A DNA stretch of 64,000 nucleotides from Ureibacillus sinduriensis BLB-1 = JCM 15800 (GCF_000772955.1 NZ_JPVO01000040.1:1-64000), one strand, 5' to 3'; counted from the first letter of the stretch, positions 18,923 to 28,002 are shown. The notes: generated by a model from the letters alone, not told the origin. Translations and numbers: made by a program.

Positions 18923-21181
18923 TTATTTTGCTTTGATATGTGCAACGATACTATTGTTTCTGTAAGTGACCGTTACGTTGTAACCGTCAGCAGTTACATT
19001 ATCAAATTCACCTACCACCTTGTCGGCAGACATTAACGTAATGTTGGCAGCTTTCTTTATTTCATAATTCGCAAGATCCAAGTTAAGGTCCCCACCATCG
19101 AGGTAGAGTAGTCCATCAACATTAAGCTGGCTGTAATCTTTATCCATTGCAATCGCCAATTTTCCAGCTTCCATTGTTAAATTGCCATTTATTTTTAAAG
19201 GTCCGTCTACATTAACCAATACAGTGCCATTTTCTACATATAGATCGCCTTTGCCGAAAGCAGTCGGAGAGGTAGCTTCCAGCGTTCCTCCTCGCAGCAG
19301 TGTGCCTCCTGAATAACTATTATTTCCAGTTAACGTAAGCGTTCCTGTCCCTTGCTTGGTAAGCATACCACTGCCAGTAATATCATTCCTCCACCAATCA
19401 TGGGCATTGAATCTTCCTTTTGAAGCATCCATATCGACCGTTACATTACTTAAAAATGCACCATATCCATCAGATGCTGTCACCAAATCAAGTCTTCCCC
19501 AGCCATTTGACTCATCTATTAAAGGGTAGCCTGATTCGATTTCTGTAGTATACAATACTTCTCTACGTTGTTGATCTGTCAAATAAGGCTGGCGAGTTTC
19601 CAATAAGACTTCCGCCCCTTTAGGTACGACAGGATCTAAACCTTTCACCCCTGTTTGCGGCAATCCGTAAGTAAGTTTTTCCCGATAGAAAGCTTTATTT
19701 GCTTCATGATCTTCCCATTTTTTTTCGTCATACGCACTTTCAAAATTATAGTCTTCTGTTACTATATGGGCATATTCGTATAAGCTCATATTTTTTGACT
19801 GTGCGACTTCACCAAAAACTTCTCCAGCGTTTTTGTAAGCCTTGTCTAAAATCTCTTTGTTTTCTGGAAGATTGTATGCGTAAGCAGTCATTGCGGTAGA
19901 TTGTATTCTTGCACCTATAACATCAAGAGGGGAGTGCATCCCGCTTACTATTCGATTTTCTCCCATTTGGGCTGCTCTTGTTAAAAACTCAGCATATCTT
20001 TCCGGAGTTGCGTATGCAAATCCGAATGTCGACAAGTAAGCTGCACTTGTATGCCCGCTTGGAAAAGCTCCGTCTTTGCCTCTTCCGTCTTCAGCTTCTC
20101 TTTTTACGTATTCTAATGCTGGAATCACTTCCACATTCGTTTCATATTGCTCGTAATGTCTTTCACCCGTTTCTTTTTTGCCACCTGAAGGTAATTCTTC
20201 TGTTTTACTTTCACCACTCCCGATTGTTTCCCATACAGGCAATCCGTTCTTATCAACCAGTTCTTTCACTTCTCCGTTGGAATTCATTCTGTATGGTCTT
20301 GGAGAAGAGAAGAAGTACTTAGAAGGGTTTGACGAAGAAGGATTTCTAAATCTAACTAAATCAACTAAATTCATTGCATCTGATAGTTCAGAGTCCTTCC
20401 ATTGTCCCATTCCTTGGCTTTCGTCTTCAACAGTCGCTTCTGCCAATATTTTATTCATGTCCTCTGTTGATCTAACCACACTTGTTACCGGCTTCACGAT
20501 ATCAACGTAGGTATTCGCCAAAGGCCCGTAAGCTTCCATCATACTGTATATCTTATCTCTTTGATCATCATAATAGGCGGCCAAAGCTTCATCATCAGTT
20601 CTGTTTTGAGTGACATCTTCTACATATTTTATATTAGCTTCCCAAGTCGCTGCATCTCTGATTTCTTCGTTAGCAAATGTTTTCTTATCTGCGACTATTT
20701 TTGTTTTATCATTTTTATAACCATCAAAATAAACGGTAGGACCGTCACCGTAGTTTGCAATTTCACCATTTGCACCCGGTTTAGTTAGGGCCGTTCCGTC
20801 TCTCCAATCAGATTGATTTATCGACCAGATTTTATCAAATCCATCTAAAATATTAATAAAAGGATTCGTGGCAGCAATGTTCTTTAAAATCGGATCATTG
20901 GCGTTTCCGCCATAATCAACTGCCGATAAAGATTGCTCCACTTCAGGAGCATATGTATTCAACTTTCCAGTATTCCCCTGTGGCTTTGATGGTTTTAGGA
21001 GATTTACCTCTTTAAGGGCATCATTTGATGTACCAACCGCTTCTGTAACAAGTCGATAAGCATTTCCCTTGATTGAGCCGTTATCATTCCCGGTTTGAAT
21101 GGCAGCCTGAGCCGGAAGAGCTGAAGATGCCATAGTCAACGCAGCAAGTAGTATGATTGATTTCTTTTTCACAGATTTCAT
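18923..21181 (-). CDS. Secreted PAP2-type phosphatase with autotransporter-like repeat
   Basis: The 752-residue protein has a clear signal peptide (cleavage after LPAQA, about residue 26). The class A acid phosphatase/PAP2 signature is present: K288-x6-R295-P296, PSGH at 374-377 with the catalytic His377, and R410-x5-H416-x3-D420. The usual Ser before R410 is Asn. Residues ~630-680 (LTKQGTGTLTLTGNNSYSGG) match the passenger-associated transport repeat known mostly from Gram-negative autotransporters. It should hydrolyse phosphomonoesters outside the cell. A candidate Pho box lies upstream. Confidence 0.85.
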   Translation of the reverse strand: MKSVKKKSIILLAALTMASSALPAQAAIQTGNDNGSIKGNAYRLVTEAVGTSNDALKEVNLLKPSKPQGNTGKLNTYAPEVEQSLSAVDYGGNANDPILKNIAATNPFINILDGFDKIWSINQSDWRDGTALTKPGANGEIANYGDGPTVYFDGYKNDKTKIVADKKTFANEEIRDAATWEANIKYVEDVTQNRTDDEALAAYYDDQRDKIYSMMEAYGPLANTYVDIVKPVTSVVRSTEDMNKILAEATVEDESQGMGQWKDSELSDAMNLVDLVRFRNPSSSNPSKYFFSSPRPYRMNSNGEVKELVDKNGLPVWETIGSGESKTEELPSGGKKETGERHYEQYETNVEVIPALEYVKREAEDGRGKDGAFPSGHTSAAYLSTFGFAYATPERYAEFLTRAAQMGENRIVSGMHSPLDVIGARIQSTAMTAYAYNLPENKEILDKAYKNAGEVFGEVAQSKNMSLYEYAHIVTEDYNFESAYDEKKWEDHEANKAFYREKLTYGLPQTGVKGLDPVVPKGAEVLLETRQPYLTDQQRREVLYTTEIESGYPLIDESNGWGRLDLVTASDGYGAFLSNVTVDMDASKGRFNAHDWWRNDITGSGMLTKQGTGTLTLTGNNSYSGGTLLRGGTLEATSPTAFGKGDLYVENGTVLVNVDGPLKINGNLTMEAGKLAIAMDKDYSQLNVDGLLYLDGGDLNLDLANYEIKKAANITLMSADKVVGEFDNVTADGYNVTVTYRNNSIVAHIKAK

Positions 21182-21258
21182 AACTATCTCCTTTTCTATT
21201 AGTATTTTTTCAAACTCTTAAACGAAATATAAAAGCTTGAATACTTATTAATCACATA

Positions 21259-21302
21259 AGTTTTACTATAAGGAGCGTATGTTGTTTAAATATAGTAAAA
21301 CT
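21259..21302. repeat. 12-bp inverted repeat upstream of the phosphatase gene
   Basis: AGTTTTACTATA (21259-21270) and TATAGTAAAACT (21291-21302) are perfect inverted copies separated by 20 nt. It overlaps the end of the candidate Pho box. It may be an operator for a dimeric regulator or a leader hairpin. Confidence 0.6.
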
Positions 21303-21329
21303 GTAAAAGTAATGTGAACTTTATGTTGA
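21291..21329 (-). promoter_or_regulatory. Candidate Pho box (PhoP-binding repeats)
   Basis: On the minus strand, TCAACA (21324-21329), TTCACA (21313-21318), TTTACA (21302-21307) and the weaker ACTATA (21291-21296) follow one another at an exact 11-bp period, the TT(A/C/T)ACA-N5 arrangement bound by PhoP in Bacillus. The site lies 110 nt upstream of a secreted phosphatase start codon, a typical PhoP target. Confidence 0.55.
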
Positions 21330-21549
21330 AAAAATAGAGAAGATTTACAAAAAATTTAAATTGTTTAACTTCCACAGATTAATAATGGCTTTTTAAAAAA
21401 AGTAGTTATATAAAGAAACTCCAAGTTGGAGAATTATTCAACCAATCATAAAAAAGGTTACCTTCCCATTAGTTAATCAAATTTTTGGGAGGGCTTTTGC
21501 TGCGTTAAAGCTAATGAATATGAATTTGAAAAAAACGTGTTGAATTACT

Positions 21550-21608
21550 TTGTAAAAAAATGGTTGTAATGTTAAAATGACCGTAGTCACAAAATGACTG
21601 CGGTCATT
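21550..21608 (+). promoter_or_regulatory. Promoter and palindromic operator of the TetR gene
   Basis: TTGTAA (21550-21555), 17 nt, TAAAAT (21573-21578) form a sigma-A-like promoter. Overlapping its -10 is an inverted pair, AATGACCGTAGTCA-CAAAA-TGACTGCGGTCATT (21576-21608), where each half is itself close to palindromic. This double site just before a TetR-family gene is probably its autoregulatory operator. Confidence 0.7.
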
Positions 21609-21630
21609 ATTGGTGGAGGAAGGGGAATAT

Positions 21631-22212
21631 ATGTTAAGAGAAGAACGAAAAAGACAATTAAAAAGACTAATATTTTTTAAATCAATCGAACTATTTAAAG
21701 AGTATGGGTATGACAATGTCACTGTCGAAACAATTGCAACATCTTGTGGGATTGCCAAGGGTACATTCTTTAATTATTTTCCGAAGAAGGAACACGTATT
21801 GTTATATTTAGGCAATTCACAAAATGATCATCTACAAGAGATTACACAAAAATATAAGGATGTAAAAATTAAGCAAAAACTACTTCTTCTCTTCAAGGAG
21901 CTCTTATTCGTTTACATGGAAAATTCAGATCTTCTAAAACTTGCACTGTCAGAAACCATCCGATCTGCACTAAAGGATGAATCAAAAAACATAGACTTGT
22001 TTAAAGAAAGCATAGCTTTATTGATTGATGAAGCCAAAACAAATAAATCGATACAATCCCGATTTGACTCAGAAACGATCGCTTCAGTTCTGGTGGGAAT
22101 CTATTTTAATACCCTAATTGGTTGGTCTATGGGCCAAGATGAGAGTGCGTCTATTGTCGCTATATTTGAAAGGCAGTATGAAGTGGTTTGGGAAGGTATT
22201 GAACAACACTAA
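21631..22212 (+). CDS. TetR-family transcriptional repressor
   Basis: I use ATG 21631, behind GGAGGAAGGGG, giving 193 residues. The N-terminal helix-turn-helix (about residues 20-50) contains VTVETIATSCGIAKGTFFNYFPKK, typical of TetR regulators. The C-terminal ligand domain is not assignable. It precedes DUF3995 and FAD-monooxygenase genes in the same direction, so it probably controls them along with itself through the operator at 21576-21608. Confidence 0.88.
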   Translation: MLREERKRQLKRLIFFKSIELFKEYGYDNVTVETIATSCGIAKGTFFNYFPKKEHVLLYLGNSQNDHLQEITQKYKDVKIKQKLLLLFKELLFVYMENSDLLKLALSETIRSALKDESKNIDLFKESIALLIDEAKTNKSIQSRFDSETIASVLVGIYFNTLIGWSMGQDESASIVAIFERQYEVVWEGIEQH

Positions 22213-22234
22213 CGTTAAGTGTGGAGGTATTGAG

Positions 22235-22657
22235 ATGCAACAATTATTCACTTATTTGTCGGCGATTTTATTAATCTTAATAAGCATGCTACATTTTTAT
22301 TGGATATTTGGTGGCAGAAGGGGACTGCAATCCTCGTTGCCTCAAAGAGTGGATGGCGGGGTTGCAGCTAATCCGGGATGGATTGTAACATTCATTGTTG
22401 CAATGGGATTAATGGGTATGGCTTTTATATTATTAGCTCAAAACAATCTAATTCCCTATGTCACACCGAATTTCTTTACGAAGTGGTCATGTCTCATAAT
22501 TACCTTCATTTTTCTGCTTAGAGCAATTGGGGACTTCAAATATATGGGGTTATCGAAGAAGATCAAAAATACTGATTTTTCTAAGTACGATACAAAACTT
22601 TACACGCCTCTATGCTTATTTTTAGGATGGATATTTATGTTTTCCTGGTCATTTTAA
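22235..22657 (+). CDS. DUF3995 membrane protein
   Basis: Start ATG 22235 follows GTGGAGG; the product is 140 residues with four membrane helices. It resembles the DUF3995 family, whose N-terminus has a helix ending in LHFYWIFGG and a short PQR segment, seen here near residues 20-45. Function is unknown. It is 22 nt downstream of the TetR gene and 76 nt upstream of the FAD-monooxygenase gene, so co-transcription is likely. Confidence 0.78.
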   Translation: MQQLFTYLSAILLILISMLHFYWIFGGRRGLQSSLPQRVDGGVAANPGWIVTFIVAMGLMGMAFILLAQNNLIPYVTPNFFTKWSCLIITFIFLLRAIGDFKYMGLSKKIKNTDFSKYDTKLYTPLCLFLGWIFMFSWSF

Positions 22658-22733
22658 GCTCCATTTTTTATGTGTTGAACCATTGCATAAAGCCAATGAA
22701 CAATGAACCACTTTCAGGGAACGAGGAGATATT

Positions 22734-23879
22734 ATGAATAAGAGTGTCCTTATCATCGGTGCAGGGATCAGTGGATTAGCATGTGCCCTTATGCTTGAAA
22801 AAATTGGTTATACACCAGTGATCTATGAAAAATCAAATTGTCTCCGAAATGGCGGAGGTGGATTAACACTTTGGTCGAATGCAACAGATGCCATTCAATC
22901 GATGGGGCTATTAGAAGAAATCTATCAAAACAGCAAAATCATAAGTGAATCAACCATTCAAACATCGTCAGGAAAAACACTGGCGAAAATGCCGCTAAAC
23001 GATCTAGCCACTCAATATGGTACTCACACGGTCGGTATTTTAAGGGCCAATCTTCATCATTTATTGTCTAGTAAATTGAAACAGACAGAAATTAAGTTTG
23101 GCTATGAGCTAGTCGACCTGGAAAAAACTAATAAAGAAGTAATTGCACGTTTTGCAAATGGGCATGTAGATACAGGCGAATTTTTAGTAGGAGCGGACGG
23201 GTCAAATTCAGCAGTGAGGAAAAAAATATTTCCTATTAATACTTTACGCTTTAGTGGATATGAAGCTTGGAGAGGCATCTCCACTTATACCAATCATAAT
23301 ACGAAGTGCGGGAAAGCGTTTGAAGCATGGGGTAATGGGAGGCGATTTGGGGTCATTCCGGTGTCGGATTCATTGGTTTATTGGTTCGCGACAAGGAATA
23401 CGACGGAAAATCGGGATGAAGGTGAGGTATCTAAAGAACAGTTGATAGATATTTTTAGAGAATTTGCCGAACCTGTTCCATCCATCATTAAATTTACAGA
23501 AGAAAAAGACATTACTAGAAAAGTGATTTACGATCTAAAGCCATTGCAGAATTGGTCAAAAGGAAGAGTGATGCTAATTGGCGATGCAGCCCATGCAACA
23601 ACGCCTAATTTGGGGCAGGGTGCATGTATGGCGCTGGAGGATGCCGTGATTCTTGCGCAAACACTAGCAGAAAACAAATCAGTTTCCCAAAGTTTCAAGA
23701 TATTTGAAGAAACGCGTATGGATAGAGTCAAGTTTATCGTAAATCGTTCTTGGCTCTTGGGGCGGTTTGTACAAATTGAAAGTAAGTTGTTTTGCGAAGT
23801 TCGGAACATCTTGGTAAGGCTAAGTCCATCAATACAAAGAAACAGTAGCTTTGAGCGGATTATTGGCCATAAAATTTGA
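22734..23879 (+). CDS. FAD-dependent monooxygenase (PHBH fold)
   Basis: The 381-residue protein has the dinucleotide motif IGAGISGLACALMLEKIG near residues 8-25, the second FAD motif GADGSNSAVRKKIF, and GDAAHATTPNLGQGACMALEDA near residues 283-302, which together define class A flavoprotein hydroxylases. These enzymes hydroxylate aromatic or polyketide-like substrates with NAD(P)H and O2; some inactivate antibiotics, such as TetX. The linked TetR gene would fit xenobiotic-induced expression. The substrate cannot be read from the sequence. Confidence 0.88.
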   Translation: MNKSVLIIGAGISGLACALMLEKIGYTPVIYEKSNCLRNGGGGLTLWSNATDAIQSMGLLEEIYQNSKIISESTIQTSSGKTLAKMPLNDLATQYGTHTVGILRANLHHLLSSKLKQTEIKFGYELVDLEKTNKEVIARFANGHVDTGEFLVGADGSNSAVRKKIFPINTLRFSGYEAWRGISTYTNHNTKCGKAFEAWGNGRRFGVIPVSDSLVYWFATRNTTENRDEGEVSKEQLIDIFREFAEPVPSIIKFTEEKDITRKVIYDLKPLQNWSKGRVMLIGDAAHATTPNLGQGACMALEDAVILAQTLAENKSVSQSFKIFEETRMDRVKFIVNRSWLLGRFVQIESKLFCEVRNILVRLSPSIQRNSSFERIIGHKI

Positions 23880-24186
23880 TAATTGGTGATTTAAGTAGTC
23901 TGCTTGTGTGATAGAGAATAGCACGCCATTGTATAGTATCTAAAGGAATACAGAGTCTGACTGTGACAACCTGTGGTTAACTTCTTTTGCTCTGTTTGAA
24001 GAAGGGGTGGATCAAATATCTACTAGGTTAAACCGAATAAGGGATCCTGTTATGGGGTAATCAGGATGTCCGAAGAAGATCATAGAAATTGTTTTTAAAG
24101 TATGGTCGGCTGTTCCTTTTGACCATGGACATCTCTCATTTGTTTAGGCCTTTGAATATACTGATGTGATATTTGGAGGTGAACAT

Positions 24187-24939
24187 GTGAGCGAATTATT
24201 TATGGATACCCCCCCACACCGCAAATTGCTCAAACCTTGGGAAAGGAATGTACTCGAAAAGTTTGCAGCAAAAATGAATGATAAACGCGAACCATTCCCG
24301 TGCATTCCGGCAACTATTGGTTATTTAAAGAACCAATTATGTTATGGATTTATTGGAGATCCACGTAAAAAGAATAGCGTGTTTGAGCTGGGAGAACTAC
24401 TTAGCCAGTTCACCAGCGAATCCAGAAATTTCGGTCCCTACACTTCGTTAATTGTTTTTTTTCAAGCATTTAAGGATGGAGAGGACACCTATACAGTGGA
24501 GGATTATGAACAGTTATTTTGGAAACAACTTTGCGGCTTGGCGGCAATCGATTCTTCTGTATGGCCCGAGGATATCCCGATGGATCCTCACAATCCGATT
24601 TGGGAGTTTTGTTTTAATGGGGAAAGATACTTTATGTATTGTGCAACCCCTGCCAATGTTCATAGAAAGAGCCGGCATTTTGATGTCATGATGCTGGCCA
24701 TTACTCCTCGGTGGGTGCTAGAAGAGTTCAACAAGCAGGAGTTTTTTGCGCGAAATATTAAAGCACGAATCCGCAATAGATTGGCCAACTACGATGAGGT
24801 TCCTATTCACCCCGACTTGAACAGTTATGGTGCCGAGGATAACTTTGAATGGAGACAATATTTTTTACGGGATGATGACACCTCATTATCAAAATGTCCT
24901 TTTCATCGCATGCCGGGCATTCTAAAGCTAGAAAAATAA
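24187..24939 (+). CDS. YqcI/YcgG family protein, possible haem-dependent N-hydroxylase
   Basis: I choose GTG 24187, 6 nt behind GGAGGT, giving 250 residues. Family features are the N-terminal REPFPCIPA, GPYTSLIVFF in the middle and a C-terminal KCPFHRMPG. In the YqcI/YcgG family (PF08892) the guanitoxin enzyme GntA is a haem-dependent N-hydroxylase, so haem binding here is plausible but not shown. It stands alone; 306 nt upstream of it hold no recognisable gene, and a terminator follows at 25001. Confidence 0.8.
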   Translation: MSELFMDTPPHRKLLKPWERNVLEKFAAKMNDKREPFPCIPATIGYLKNQLCYGFIGDPRKKNSVFELGELLSQFTSESRNFGPYTSLIVFFQAFKDGEDTYTVEDYEQLFWKQLCGLAAIDSSVWPEDIPMDPHNPIWEFCFNGERYFMYCATPANVHRKSRHFDVMMLAITPRWVLEEFNKQEFFARNIKARIRNRLANYDEVPIHPDLNSYGAEDNFEWRQYFLRDDDTSLSKCPFHRMPGILKLEK

Positions 24940-25000
24940 AAAGTTGCTATTTATGTTTGCCTCCATGCCGTGCTTCTTTAATCAAGCATCGTAGTCTGCT

Positions 25001-25040
25001 AAAGCTTCTCAGATGGAATAACATATGGGAAGCTTTTTTT
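25001..25040 (+). terminator. Terminator after the YqcI/YcgG gene
   Basis: AAAGCTTC (25001-25008) and GAAGCTTT (25029-25036) form a stem followed by a run of T. The remaining 24940-25340 sequence shows no gene. Confidence 0.75.
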
Positions 25041-25341
25041 CATTTCGTTTGTTTTGATAAAGTTAAATATCTTTGGAGCTTTGATTATCTGAATCCCTAA
25101 ATTTAACCGTACCAGTTCCAGTACTCCACCGGCCATGCAAGAAACAATGAATGGACTGTCGTAAATCAATGGGAATTAATTCTAAATTTAAGTTTGAAGG
25201 ATCAAGTAACCCCATCATCCCAGGGTGTACCTACTATTAAATTTTTTTGTGAGCCTCCAAATTTCAGTGCAGTCAGTATAGGGCATCAACTTATTAATTT
25301 TTTGAATTCGAGCTTGTATTATCGAGCAATTTGAAATTATA

Positions 25342-25389
25342 TTGACAATAACATTCCTAGAATCTATATTGATAATAGTTATCATTATC
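25342..25389 (+). promoter_or_regulatory. Promoter with overlapping Fur box
   Basis: TTGACA (25342-25347), a 17-nt spacer and TATATT (25365-25370) form a near-consensus sigma-A promoter. Right behind the -10 lies TGATAAT-A-GTTATCA (25370-25384), matching the Fur 7-1-7 consensus at 14 of 15 positions and extending to a 16/19 match at 25371-25389. Binding there would block initiation, so the operon should be induced by iron limitation. Relatives such as PerR or Zur cannot be excluded by sequence alone. Confidence 0.85.
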
Positions 25390-25409
25390 AGTTGGAAAGG
25401 GAGCAGTCA

Positions 25410-27035
25410 ATGTCAAATATCATTAATAAAAAACAATATATATATATTTCTCTAATGATTCTAGTTTTTTTCTTGTCCTTATATGGTTGTTCGGATAAAT
25501 CATCAGAAAATTCCAAAGGTGATTCAAATGAGAGCAGCAATATACTAACTTTTGCCTGGCCAAGAGATATAGGTGATTTAAACCCACATCTCTATAATCC
25601 ATCGCAATTATTTGCTCAGTCCATGGTTTTTGAACCATTGGTAAGCTATCAAGATGGAGGGGAGCTAAAACCACATTTAGCAGAATCGTGGGAGATTTCC
25701 AAAGATGGAAAAGAGTATTTATTCCACTTGCGTCAAGATGTAAAGTTTTCGGATGGGACTAATTTTAATGCAGAGATTGTGAAGAAGAATTTTGATGTAG
25801 TATTGAAAAATCTAGATTTGCATAGCTGGTTAGGATTTATCCCAAAGGTTTCCAAAACAGAAGTTGTTGATGAATTTACGTTTAAATTAGTATTAAAAGA
25901 AGTGTATTATCCTACCATTCAAGAATTAGCAGTAGTACGTCCGGTCCGATTCCTGGGAGAAGCCGGATTCCCAAAGGATGGGGATACTTCCAAGGGAATT
26001 GCAAAGCCGGTCGGAACCGGTCCTTGGGTATTGGATGAATATAAAGTGGATGAATATGCTACATTCAAACGGAATGAGAATTATTGGGGTGAACTCCCTG
26101 ACGTAGAAAAAATTAAAGTGAAGATTATTCCTGATGCTGAAACACGGGTACTTGCCTTTGAAAAGGGTGAACTTGACTTAATATATGATGAGGGTGTTAT
26201 CAGTTTAGATTCTTTTAAACAACTTGAGTCCACAGGGTCCTATCAAAGTAGTGTTTCTGAACCCGTTGCTACTAGACAATTAGTTATGAATACGAATAAA
26301 GAACAACTTTCAGATATTCGTGTTCGTCAAGCGCTAAATTATGGTTTTAATAAACAGGCAATGGTTGAGGGAGTGACTTCCGGTGTAGAAGAGCAAGCTG
26401 ACTATATCTTGCCGACAAACTTCCCTTATACTTCAGATGTTGAAGCCACGAAAGTGGAGTACAATGCAGAGAAAGCAGCACGACTATTGGATGAAGCAGG
26501 CTGGAAGTTGGCGAAAGGAACCGGTATCCGTGAAAAAGACGGAAAACCACTAGAGATCGAGTTAATGTTCAACTCTGCTGAATCCATTCAAAAAACAATG
26601 GCTGAAACATTACAGTCCGAGTGGGCGGCAATAGGTGTGAAGCTAAATATTGTAGGAGTCGAGCTTACCACTCAAGTTGAAAGATTCAAAGCTAACCAGT
26701 TCGATATGAATTTCTTTAGTAACTATGGTGCACCGTATGATCCACATACTTTCGTTAATATAGTTGCGACAGAGGGATTTGGCTTTAGGGAAGCTATTTC
26801 AGCATATCCTAATAAGGAAGAATTACTGAACCAAATAGGTAAAGTGCAACAAACAACCGATGAAGCCGAGCGTCAACAACTATACACAGAAATTTTAGGC
26901 TCACTTCAAGAGCAAGGTGCTATTGTTCCAATATCTTATATAAAGAAGATAGCAATTTATCAAAAAGATGTTTCTAATTTTAAATTCCCTGCTAATCGGG
27001 ACGAGCATCCATTCACAGGAATTAGTGTAGAATAA
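25410..27035 (+). CDS. Nickel/peptide-type ABC transporter substrate-binding lipoprotein
   Basis: I use ATG 25410 rather than an upstream in-frame start. The 541-residue protein has a lipoprotein signal with lipobox LYGC (Cys27). The rest is a family 5 solute-binding protein: FAWPRDIGDLNPHLYNPSQL, FEPLVSY and VGTGPWVL are typical of NikA-like members. The metal or metal-chelate ligand cannot be settled. It is first of five genes that make a complete importer, under a Fur-type operator, which hints at metallophore or metal uptake rather than peptides. Confidence 0.9.
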   Translation: MSNIINKKQYIYISLMILVFFLSLYGCSDKSSENSKGDSNESSNILTFAWPRDIGDLNPHLYNPSQLFAQSMVFEPLVSYQDGGELKPHLAESWEISKDGKEYLFHLRQDVKFSDGTNFNAEIVKKNFDVVLKNLDLHSWLGFIPKVSKTEVVDEFTFKLVLKEVYYPTIQELAVVRPVRFLGEAGFPKDGDTSKGIAKPVGTGPWVLDEYKVDEYATFKRNENYWGELPDVEKIKVKIIPDAETRVLAFEKGELDLIYDEGVISLDSFKQLESTGSYQSSVSEPVATRQLVMNTNKEQLSDIRVRQALNYGFNKQAMVEGVTSGVEEQADYILPTNFPYTSDVEATKVEYNAEKAARLLDEAGWKLAKGTGIREKDGKPLEIELMFNSAESIQKTMAETLQSEWAAIGVKLNIVGVELTTQVERFKANQFDMNFFSNYGAPYDPHTFVNIVATEGFGFREAISAYPNKEELLNQIGKVQQTTDEAERQQLYTEILGSLQEQGAIVPISYIKKIAIYQKDVSNFKFPANRDEHPFTGISVE

Positions 27036-27057
27036 GTAAGCAACAGGAGAGGGGATT

Positions 27058-28002
27058 ATGGGTACTTATATCTTGAAACGAATCATAACGATCATTCCTA
27101 TATTTCTTATAGCTACTCTATTGACATTTGGAATGATTAATCTATCACCAGTGGATCCAGCCGAAGCATACTTGGCTGCTGCACATATTCAACCAACCGA
27201 AGAGATATTGGCCCAAAAAAGACATGAGTTTGGTTTAGATCAACCTCTCTTTGTTCAATATGTAAATTCTATCGTTAAGATATGCCAACTAGATTTTGGC
27301 ACATCTTATGTTACGAATAAACCTGTTTGGGAAGAGATTTCCTCTCGATTGCCAGCAACGATTCAACTAACAATAGGTAGCATCATCATATCAATCCTTG
27401 TAAGCATCCCTCTCGGATTCTTATCTGGTATAAAGAAGAACAGTGGAATTGACCATTTTAGTCGATTCCTCTCTTTTTTAGGCGCATCCATACCTTCCTT
27501 TTGGCTAGGATATTTATTAATATTTTTCTTTTCAGTAAAACTAGATCTTTTTCCAGTGGAAGGTACAGGAACTTTGAAACATTTAATATTGCCTTCAGTT
27601 ACTTTGGCTCTACCGCTAATCGCGTTGTATACTCGACTGTTACGTGGGAGTGTTATCGAAAATTTACAAGAGCCGTATGTACTTTTTGCGCGTACGAGAG
27701 GAATCCATGAAAAAGCCATATTAGGGAAGCATGTTTTAAGAATTGCCATATCCCCGATGATTACTGGACTTGGAATGAATTTGGGGAAATTGATGACTGG
27801 AGCGATAATTGTAGAGGCAGTCTTTTCTTGGCCGGGATTTGGGCGATATTTTATAGATGCAGTTTTTAATCGGGATGTTCCAGTCATTCAGTGTTATGTA
27901 CTTTTAGCTGCGGGACTATTCCTTTTAAGCAACTTAATTGTAGATATTGTACAAATGTATATTGACCCACGTATTTCTAGAAAAGGAAGGCAGTATCCAT
28001 GA
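27058..28002 (+). CDS. ABC transporter permease (NikB/DppB type)
   Basis: The 314-residue protein has six predicted membrane helices with the order of NikB/DppB permeases. The N-terminus (YILKRIITIIPIFLIATLLTFGMINLSPVDPAEAY) is cytoplasmic-to-membrane as in the family, and the EAA loop that docks to the ATPase is seen as FARTRGI. It overlaps the next permease by 4 nt, so the two are produced together as the membrane dimer of the importer. Confidence 0.93.
   Translation: MGTYILKRIITIIPIFLIATLLTFGMINLSPVDPAEAYLAAAHIQPTEEILAQKRHEFGLDQPLFVQYVNSIVKICQLDFGTSYVTNKPVWEEISSRLPATIQLTIGSIIISILVSIPLGFLSGIKKNSGIDHFSRFLSFLGASIPSFWLGYLLIFFFSVKLDLFPVEGTGTLKHLILPSVTLALPLIALYTRLLRGSVIENLQEPYVLFARTRGIHEKAILGKHVLRIAISPMITGLGMNLGKLMTGAIIVEAVFSWPGFGRYFIDAVFNRDVPVIQCYVLLAAGLFLLSNLIVDIVQMYIDPRISRKGRQYP

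Noticed and set aside
23880-24186. Possible gene remnant before the YqcI/YcgG gene
   Set aside because: A short frame ending SAVPFDHGHLSFV is open for only ~26 codons, has no start and matches nothing I know. Nothing else was seen in the interval.
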